This document shows, piece by piece, positions 35,284 to 45,100 of a stretch of 64,000 bases of DNA. Position 1 is the stretch's first letter. Each line of letters begins with the position of its first letter. The notes below the pieces were generated by a model, which saw nothing but the letters and a program-made list of their open reading frames with translations, had not been told where the DNA came from and did no database searches. The stretch lies in NCBI RefSeq assembly GCF_000237925.1, contig NW_017385989.1, forward strand, positions 496,001 through 560,000, given 5' to 3'. The DNA comes from Schistosoma mansoni. Its lineage: Eukaryota; Platyhelminthes; Trematoda; Strigeidida; Schistosomatidae. The position numbers were made by a program, and so were the translations under genes.

Positions 35284-35665
35284 ATAATACTTACTTACTT
35301 ACTTAGTTACTTATGCCTGTTACCCCTCCCCCCCAATTAAGCATAGGCCACCGCCAGCAAGTATTCTCCCAACCTACTCCTTATGTCCTAGATCATCCTT
35401 TTGTAGTTCTATTCAATTGTTGTCTATTATTTTCATAACTGTTTTGTATTTCTTAGTGTAATATGTTCTTTCCTGTTACCCCCCCCCCCAATTAAGCATA
35501 GGCCACCGCCAGCAAGTATTCTCCCAACCTACTCCTTATGTCCTAGATCATCCTTTTGTAGTTCTATTCAGTTGTTGTTTATTTTTTTTCATATCTATTA
35601 GTGTAATATATTCTTTCCTTTTCCTCTTCCTCTTCTTCTTCTTGTTTCACCTTGACAACTCCAAA
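35284..35665 (-). repeat. Tandem copies of a diverged RTE-A 3' end
   Basis: After an ACTTACTTACTTAG tract come two consecutive copies of about 150 bp (start blocks CCTGTTACCCC at 35318 and 35472, both followed by AAGCATAGGCCACCGCC). Each resembles the RTE-A 3' end. C-runs lead each copy. 35666-35942 holds nothing recognisable. Confidence 0.65.
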
Positions 35666-35942
35666 TAAAGGTGAACAATAATATCAGTATTCAATTGTTT
35701 TAATACTCTCTATTTATTATTTTGTTCATTTTTATTTAAAACAATCATTATCATTAACCAATAATTTAACTTTTTAAAAGTACATAGTTACATGATAATC
35801 ATTTAAATATGAAATTCTACTTAAATCATTTTATTTGAGTAATATATTTATTTCCCTTTTTTTTTGTTGTTGTTGGAAAATTCCTCCTTTTTTGTTCCCC
35901 CTCAAAGTAAAAGTAAGTTATCTCTATATGGTTATATAGTTA

Positions 35943-36916
35943 CTGTTATATCTTTTGTGCTTGAGTGCCATGTTTGATTTATGATGTGACAATACCGCCA
36001 ATTAAAAAGAGTAGCAACTTATGGATCGGAGTAGGGATACATGAAAACTGTACGAACAGTTTTGGAGTACTTGTCAGTCCTGCTTTCTGCCTAGACAAAC
36101 CAGTTAAGTCCAGAACATCAATAACAGCCTCTGCGGTATGAATCATTATGTTCCCAACATACTGGATTTACATACCAATCAAACAGACCACATTGTATCG
36201 TAAATTAGGAAACAATATTTATACAAGATTTGATCAAATGTGTCTGTGAATGTGGGGAACAGTAATTAATAGACTGAGGATAACTCAAGAACTGTATAGT
36301 AATAGTCTATGGGTCAAAATGAAGCTTATAATAAGAAGGATTCGAATATGAATAGTTTAGTTAAATTGTAGTATCAGTTTACATGTTAAGCCCATATACT
36401 TTATTCCAGCTTCTGGTCAAGCCAATTCGCCTGTCCATTAGAGTCATGTTTACACCTTGTTATTTATTCACCTATTAACTCTGACCATTTTTTATAAGAG
36501 CGTACGTGTATACATACTTCGTATCTTATTCATCGTATGTCTGTCACTCATTTTTGTCTGACTATAAATATTGAGTGATGCTTGTTCATAGCGATTTGGC
36601 TTCCCCGCCATCTTCAATACGCATTATTTTTGCTTCGCTATCGAGTTGGCTTACTAGCCATCTCCAATGCATGTCATTTATGTTTCGCTCGCTAATATTT
36701 GCTCATGTGCTTATAACCTTCTGGTCTGCGTCATTTGACAATAAACTGTAGCTTCCGCTACCGTTAAGATTGGTATAATAACGGTTGTCAAGGCGATCAA
36801 TTAACGAAGCACGGCACTACAAGTTAGCAACTATACAACAGGAAATATATATATATCATATCGGTCCATAAATAGTCCTCAAAGTTACCATTCATAATTC
36901 CCTTCGGGGTATAACA
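35943..36916 (+). mobile_element. Solo LTR-1 split by an LTR-2 insertion
   Basis: Runs from TGTTATATCTTTTG to GGGGTATAACA, with termini TGTTATA/TATAACA as inverted repeats. Without the nested LTR-2 (36367-36821) it is about 519 bp. Flanks GTTAC and CTTAC suggest a 5-bp duplication with one change. Confidence 0.75.
36367..36821 (+). mobile_element. Solo LTR-2 nested in LTR-1
   Basis: 455 bp from TGTAGTATC to CACTACA with matching 6-bp inverted termini (TGTAGT/ACTACA). GACTATAAATATTG is TATA-like, and CAATAAACTGTAG near 36750 is a poly(A)-like signal close to the 3' end. Confidence 0.75.
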
Positions 36917-37047
36917 CTTACTCATATAATTATATCAAAATTGCACATTAAAACAACAACTAAATTAATAACTTTTTTATATTGTATGTATAGGTTATTG
37001 TATTAATTAATTGATTAGATTAAAACAACAACTAAATTATTATCAAA

Positions 37048-37412
37048 TTAATAACATATGCTCACTAGTGACTGGCTTCAAGAGGTATTTCCTGGAGTTC
37101 TAGTGAATAGCAGTGACCAATGGAGTTCAACCAGGTCTGTTATGAGATAGTAACTTACTGAAAACAATGGTGTACGTGTCGCTCAATTTCATGGATTGGT
37201 TGCAGTTAGACATTAAAACCGTTGGATACCGGCTCAGTGGTCTAGAGGTTAAGCGCTCGTGTGTGAGACTGATAGTTCCTTGGTTGGAATCTCGCTTGCG
37301 TGCGGGATCGTGGATGCGCACTACTGAGGAGTCCAACAATAGGACGAAACGGCAGTCAAGTGCTTTCAGGTTCTCCATAGTAGCCTAGCATCAATTAATT
37401 CATGATCTCAAC
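37048..37412 (+). mobile_element. Full-length SINE2 retroposon
   Basis: About 365 bp. An unrelated 5' third is followed by a tRNA-like head (A-box CGGCTCAGTGG near 37229, B-box-like GGTTGGAATC), then the hammerhead and the tail to ATTCATGATCTCAACTG. It matches the minus-strand copy at 39518-39921 over the whole length. Confidence 0.8.
37318..37363 (+). ncRNA. Hammerhead ribozyme motif, SINE2 type
   Basis: Helix I GCACTA/AAGTGC pairs except next to the core. Core CTGAGGA, helix II GTCC/GGAC with loop AACAATA, GAAA, then CGGCAGTC with the cleavage triplet GTC. Confidence 0.65.
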
Positions 37413-37584
37413 TGTTAGAAAGAAACTAATAATCAATGGTTATATACTTACTTCTATTATTACATCGACATTCTAGATTAAAGCAATTGGCTTATTGTAT
37501 ATAAGATTAAGATACTAATTTTCTTAACATTAATTGAATACTGGATGAATATCAATATCAAATTGAAATGCAAGTACATCCATC

Positions 37585-37800
37585 TAATTTTTGATATAGG
37601 TTTGTTCTATAAGCTGGATGGTTTGGTCGTGGAGCTTTCATCGTCCTTCTGAACAACTTCATCAGCACAAACTTCGGATAGAAGTGAAGTGTTTGAACTT
37701 ATCCACATGTGATTCACAGCTTGTCCTGTGCACCACAACGAAACCATCCAGCTCAGAGAACAAACCTACATCAAAATCACCCACCTGAGCTACAAATCTT
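37585..37800 (-). mobile_element. Penelope-like terminal fragment, foldback
   Basis: The ends are inverted repeats (GGTTTGTTCTATAAGCTGG and its near complement at 37760-37785). The middle (37625-37730) matches 60160-60300, which is joined to a Penelope-like coding fragment. The minus strand carries CTGATGA (37659-37665) and GAAA (37636-37639) around a 7-bp stem, a hammerhead-like arrangement. Confidence 0.5.
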
Positions 37801-38284
37801 CTCCACATCTATCTAATGAATCTCTAATAAGATGAAATGCTTTATTTCACAGTTAGCTATATATCAATAATTCTCAAATTTGTGACATAACATTATATTG
37901 AGATGATCTGTTCAACAGAGACTGATTGATTATACTCTTGAATGTTAACAACGACAAGTATCATTAGAAAACTAACCAAGTGAAATAGAAAACCCATTTT
38001 TCTCTATATGAATACCACTGATATAAACTATAGACTTTATTACTAGAAATGAGTTGTTTGACTTATAGTTTTCTATCCTTACTATGAAGTAAAAATGATT
38101 AGAAACATTACTGAGTCAAAGTATACGTCTTTGCAAACTATCATGAATACAACATGATTTTATCCTCTATTTATAAATTTTATGGATGTTTATTAATCAA
38201 TGGATGAAATATCAACTTTTCACAGTCCATGTTATTATGAATAAGTTAATAGATATATTACTGATTACAATGCTATAATCCTTC

Positions 38285-38944
38285 AAAGCTTCTCCATCGA
38301 ATTAAACTTGACGGAGAAGTTTTGGAAGATGTAAAAACCTTTACCTATCAGGGCAGCATCATTGATGCACACGGTGAATATGATGCAGATGTGAAGGCAC
38401 CGATCGACAAACAAGAGAAACATATCTAAAATTGAAAAACATCCAGAACTCAAAACAACTCTCAACAAACACCGAAGTCAGAATTTTCAATACAAATATT
38501 AAGATAGTTTTACTGTATGTGGCGGAAACTTGAAGAACTAAGAAAGCCATCATCCAGAAGATACAAGTGTTTATTAACATTTGTCCACGCAAGATACTTC
38601 GGATCCGTTTGCCAGACACTATCAACAACAATTTACTGTGGGAGACAACAAACCAAATTCCATCCAATGGAGGAAGAAATCAGGAAGAAGCGTTGGAAGT
38701 GGATAGGACACACATTGAGGAGATCACTCAACTGCATCATAAGACAAGCCCTCACATGGAATCCTGAAGGTCAAATGAGAAGAGGAAAACCAAAGAACAC
38801 TTTATGCCCAGAAATGGAGACAGATATGAGAAGAATGAACAACAATTGAATAGAACTAGAAAGGAAGGCACATGACAGAATGAGTGTGTTTGAGAATGCT
38901 GTTCTACAACCTATGCTCTATTGTGGGTAACAAGCATAAGTAAC

Positions 38945-38987
<43 letters not shown>
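38285..38987 (+). mobile_element. RTE-A 3' part with long (TAAG)n tail
   Basis: Plus-strand blocks: GSIIDAHGEYDADVKA-type near 38350, [16 protein letters not shown] near 38567, then [15 protein letters not shown]-type and [10 protein letters not shown] near 38770. It ends with about a dozen TAAG units at 38936-38987. 37801-38284 shows nothing recognisable. Confidence 0.8.
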
Positions 38988-39154
38988 TGATATCCATCAA
39001 AAATCTTAAAAACCACAGTATATTTCTCTATGATATACATACACGAATAGCTCCCCTCCCCCTATTTTATTGATTTATCAATCTATTTATTTTATGATCA
39101 TATTCTATTGAATTTCCTATTTATTCTTTATATCATTATAGAAATCAATAATTA

Positions 39155-42100
39155 ATGGGATCCAATTCTAGTTTACCTAAATTATCATCAAATATTGATT
39201 TAATACAAATATGTTCAGAACATTCAATGTCTATTAATTGTTTAGCATTTAATGAAAAAAATTTAATATTAGCATCAGGATCAGATGATGGTATTATATG
39301 TATATGGCAATTGAATCTATTAGATCTATCTAATATAATATGTACACATAGATTACATAATCATCAAGGTTATATAACTGAATTAATATTTCATAATGAT
39401 TATTTAATATCTTCATCATCAGATGGTACAATACGTAAATGGAATTTTAATACAGGAAAATGTGAATATGTAAGATGTATTGCTGTTGTTGTTGTTGTTG
39501 TTGTGTTCTTCTTTTTAATATCAGAAAGGGGTTTTGGTGGAGATTTTAGTCATTTTATAGAGTTGAAATCATGAGTCAATCGAAGTTAGACCATCATGAA
39601 AAACCTGGAAGTACTGGACGGCCGTTTCGTCCTAGTATTGGAATCCTCAGCGGTACGCATCCACGATCCCGCCTCAAGAGATTCCAATCAAGGAACTATC
39701 AGTCTCACGCGCGAGCGTTTAACCTCTAGACCACTGAGTTGGCATCCAATGGTGTTAATGTCTAACTTCAACCAATCCATGAAATTGAGCGACACATACA
39801 CCATTGTTTTCAGTAAGTTACTATCTCATAACAGACCTGGTTGAACTCCACTGGTCACTGCTATTCACTAGAACTTCAGGAAATAGCTCATGGAGTCAGT
39901 CACTAGTGAGCGTATGATCATTATCAGAAGGGGTTTGGTGATTTTAGTAATTTTATAGAGTAGAGATCATGATTCAATTCAAGCTAGATCACCATCGAAA
40001 ACCTGGAAGTACTAGACGACCGTTTCGCGAACGCCTAACCCCTACACCAATAAACCAGCACTCAATGGTGTTAATGTTTAACTTAAACCAATCCACGAAA
40101 TTGCGCCACCGTCCACCATAGACTGTTTTTGTGATTTTCAGCGATTAACTATCTTAAAAAATTGTTTTGATTTTATGATCGGCTTTTATCGCGAGATTTA
40201 GTCAGCAATTAAAATACTATTTATCCAATCTTAGCACTGTGCCAAAATAATGACGTTCAACCGGTATGAGCAGCCTAGTGTCCTTATTGATCCTTTATCC
40301 GCCTAGCCCTTCCAATTGAGTCCAGAACACCAATTGCACCTTCTGCTATACGAATCTATGCGAATTATTTATTTCAAGCATACTTTGTTTATTTACCAGA
40401 CAAACAGACCGAATAACACCATCAAATAGGAAATAATATTTGTACAAGATCAAGCCAAAATGTGGTTGTGAACGTGGGAGACAATAATCAATAAACTGAG
40501 TATAATTTAGGGACAGTAAATCGCATAATAATAATCAATAGGTCAGAATGAAGCTTGTAATAAGATGAATACAGATATAGATAATCTAGTTACTGAATAG
40601 TTATACGATAGGAATATACATAGAATAATAGTCCAATAATAGGTCCCCGGAAGTTACCCATACTTTAATCTTCATTAGGATATAACAAAAATGAATAAAA
40701 CATACGATTACTTACGTAATACTTTACTATATATTAAAACAATGCAATGAATGAACATTAACCAACATAAATGATTTAATAATAAAACAATTAGATTATA
40801 AGGGGGCTTTCTGTGAAGATTTCAAGTAATTTTTTATATAAACTTGAAATTATGAGTCAACTGAAGCTAGACCTTCATGGAAATCCTGGAGGCACTTGAC
40901 AGCCGTTTCATCCTATTGTGGTACTCCCCAGAAGTGCGCATCCTGGGTTCGAACGTCGCGAGGCGGGATCGTAGATGTGCATTGCCATTGAGGAGTCCCA
41001 CAATAGGACAAAACGGCCGTCCAGTGCTTCCAGGTTTTCTACGGTGGTCTAGCTTCAAATGACTCATGATTTCAAGTATATTTGAAAAATTAGATTATAA
41101 ATGTAAATAAGAATGATTAAGAGAAAAGTAGGAATAAATTTCAATGGAATATTAAGTACTTAATCGTAAATAAACAGTAAACATAGTACATCGTTACAAA
41201 TGGACTTGAAAGAATATTCATATTCCAGCTCAATGATATCAAATATGAGAAGAATGAACAACAATTGGATAGAACTAAAAAGGAAGGTTCTTGACAGAGT
41301 GAGTGTGTCGGAGAATGCTGTTCTGCGGCCTATGCTCCATTCGGGTAACAGGCGTAAATAAGTAATGTTGATATAATTGTTTGAAAGTTAGTTTAACATA
41401 TCCATTTCGTATTGGCCTAAAAGAACTTGAACTAACAGTAAAACATAAGCATGGTAAGCAGAGATGGATAGTGGTTAGCAGTGGAATACAGGACGCGCAT
41501 TTCGTTCTATTTTACAATCGTCAGCTGGATGTACCTGCATCTCAGAGTTGATGATCACTCTGGGACTCAAACCCAGTACCCTCGCTTCAAACNNNNNNNN
41601 NNNNNNNNNNNNNNNNNNNNNNNNNNNNNNNNNNNNNNNNNNNNNNNNNNNNNNNNNNNNNNNNNNNNNNNNNNNNNNNNNNNNNNNNNNNNNNNNNNNN
41701 NNNNNNNNNNNNNNNNNNNNNNNNNNNNNNNNNNNNNNNNNNNNNNNNNNNNNNNNNNNNNNNNNNNNNNNNNNNNNNNNNNNNNNNNNNNNGTGGCTAT
41801 CAGGACTCAGTGGCCGAGTGGATAACGCGATGGTGTTTGAAGCGAGGGTACTGGGTTCGAGTCCCAGAGTGAACATCAACTCTGAGATGCAGATACATCC
41901 AGCTGACGAGCCCCAAATAGGACGAAACGCGCGTCGTGGATTCCACTGCTAACCACTATCCATCTCTACTTACCATGCTTGTGAATTAAGTCTATATCGA
42001 GGCAGTACGCACAGTATGCACATATGCCAATTAGAGACTGACCAGTTGCAGTCCTGACACATGGATGGGAAGATTCAAACAAACAACACTAAATGAATTT

Positions 42101-45100
42101 AAAGTAAAACATAATGTTGAATACTAGGAGGAAATAGCTGTCTAGGTTCTAGGTTCTCTGATATTTAATTGTAACTAAGCCGAAATTGATCTGTGACGAA
42201 AAGGCCATACAAATAGTAAAGTTACTTGGAACTGATTTCATCCGTCCATCATAAATATTTCGACTACTCCTTGTACCTCCAATCAATTTACTTAAACTTT
42301 AGTTTTTCCAAATATTTTTCCAGGTATTTGAAGGCCATAAGGACGTGGTAAGAAAAATCATATGCGTCAACGACTATATTGTAAGTGGATCACAGGATAA
42401 AACAGCCATTTGTTGGAATTTCCATACAGGTGCCATTTTGAATACTTTCAAGGGGCATACACGTCTTGTCAATGCAGTTACTTATTTTGGTACTGTAGCA
42501 AATATATTTCGAAATGACAATAATTCTGAAATGTTTTCAACTGCTCGACATTTTGAACGTGTTTATACAGGATCAGCTGATCGAACTGCTAAATCATGGA
42601 GTCTTAGAACTTCAAAATGTATTGTCACTTTTGAAGGTCATACACAACCAATTACAGCAATAGAAACATTTAAAGATGGTGAAATTCTGCTAACCGCATC
42701 TATTGATAATACTATACGCAGTTGGTTTACAGAATCTGGCGTACAACAATTTGTATTTGTTGGACATAAAGGAACAATTGTCTCTATGCACGTAAGTTCG
42801 ATAATGTAATCTGGAATCTCTGATTTTCTTTGGTTCTTTTTTTTCATAGTTGAAAGCATGAGTCAATTGAAGCTAGACTACCAAGGAAAACCTGGAATCA
42901 CTGGACGGTCGTTTTGTCCTATTGTGGGACTCCTCAATGGCAGTGCGACCTCGCCTCGCGAGATTCAAAGCGAATATCCGTATAAACACTTAAAGTTAAA
43001 CTGATTTAGTTAGAAAGAACTATAAATTAGTTATAAATGAAGTACTTAACGACAAGAACAGAAATTCTTTTCGTATCTAGGATGTTATCAGTATTTATTC
43101 CGTATTTCCATTACTCGAAATGACGGTTACTAGGAAATATTGATTTCAAAATATAAAAAAGTCTATCCCATCCATCTCTTGGTGTACCTGAACAATGGCT
43201 GAATTAACTCCTCGATGAAATTAGCTGTCAGTTATTATAACAGGCAATAATATGAGGATATCTAGGATAATTTATTCAGTATGAATACTTGGAATAAATT
43301 CAATTAGTATTGTTTGTTTGAATCTTCCCATTGATGTTGTTTTGGACTGCAACTAGTCAGTCTCTAATTGGCATATGTGCATACTATGAGTATTGCCTCG
43401 ATATAGCCTTAATTCATAAGCATTTTAAGCAAAGATGGATAGTGGGAAGATTCAAACAAACAATACTAATTGAATTTAAACTTCATTCCATTGCACAAGC
43501 AGGTGGCTATTAGGACTCTGTAGCTAACTGGATAACGCGATGGCGTTTGAAACGAATGGTACTGGGTTTGAGTCTCGGAGTGAGCATCAACTCTGAGATG
43601 CAGGTACATCCAACTAACGAGTGTGAAATAGGGCGAAACGTGAGTCCTGGATTCCACTGCTAGCCGCTATCCAATACTTGGAATGGTTTATATCATTATA
43701 AAGACTGATGAATTAATAAGATGGTGATATATTGACACAGTTTGAATCTTTAATTAACAAAGTACATATGTTTACCTGTTTGAATCTGAATGGTATACAT
43801 TAATATTCTATTGGACAAACGACTTATTCGATGCTTACAAGTTCCATTAAGATCCCTTTCTCATCATCTCAGAAAGGGAGAAAAGCGCATCATATAGCTA
43901 TTTTACTTTGCTTATCTCTTTTTTGTTGTTGATTAATTAACGTAAATTACACTGTGTTATTTGATGACCACCACTCTATCTTTGGTTACTAAAGGTATGT
44001 TAATGTTGGCGATGTTAAATTACTTATGGAGTTCTTTAACGGATTAAAAGTTAATATCTTTTAGGCATTTTAAGTGTTCAGTATATGCAATTTAGAAATC
44101 TTAACGTAGTAGTAAGTAAGAGGAAATTGGCACATAGATCTGAACCAATGTTTCATGATAGTTGGTACTTGTCATCAAAAACATTTTTCAATCTTCAGAG
44201 AATCAATGGTTCCTGTCGAATTAGAAGCATCAGTGTTACGATGAGAGATGATATCACGAAGCTATTTTATCCCCTACTAACCTCTTTTAGGACTAAAATA
44301 TTTACCAGTTGCAGTCCTAACACATCGATGGGAAGATTCAAACAAACAATACTAAATGAATTTAAACTTCACCCCATCGCACAAGCAAGTGGTTATCAGG
44401 ACTCAGTGGCCAAGTGGTACTAGGTTCGAGTCCCAGAGTGGACATCAACTCTGAGATGCAGGTACATACAGCTGACGAGTCCCAAATAGGACGAAACACG
44501 CGTCCTGGATGCCACTGCTAGCCACTATCCATCTTTGCTTACAATGCTTGTGTTTATTTAGTTTTCATTCATGATCGATTTATATTGATATAATCACTAA
44601 GTTAAGTTAGCCAGCATTGGATGCTCTTTGTTTGACTTTACGTGATATACTTCTATGCAGAACTTATCTTTATTTTACTGTACCATCTAAAATTTCAGAT
44701 TAATAATAAAATGTTATATACAGGAAGTATTGATCATACAGCAAGATCATGGTCTATTGAAACTGGTAAACAAATAAGAGTATTCTCAAAACATACTCGT
44801 TCAGTAAATTATGTTAGAAATCATGAAGGAATGGGTAAGTCAATAATGAACATTAACGCTTTTTAAAAAACAGCAAATTATAACAATAAGTGTAGATGAC
44901 TGCCTACATGAAAACAATCTAAAAATTCGATATATAGTAAGCTGAACTTTCAAATTAAATTGGGATCAAACAGTATTAATGTTATATCTTGTGGCCGAGT
45001 GGATGCCCCGTTAATGTATGAAGTAATAAAACCGCCAATCAGAGAGCAGCGAATTATCGATCGGAACAGTGATACACGAAAACCGTACGAGCAGTCTAGA

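Noticed and set aside
38936-38987. CRISPR-like or telomere-like array
   Set aside because: It is a simple TAAG repeat at a LINE 3' end, with no spacers and not a telomere unit.
39470-39574. Read-through of WD40 exon 1 into a poly-Val segment
   Set aside because: The Val run comes from a GTT microsatellite in the intron; splicing at the GTAAGA donor joins the next blade in phase.
41820-41880. A true tRNA gene (consensus A- and B-boxes)
   Set aside because: Both boxes are there, but the acceptor stem does not close and the same sequence recurs as the head of SINE1 copies.
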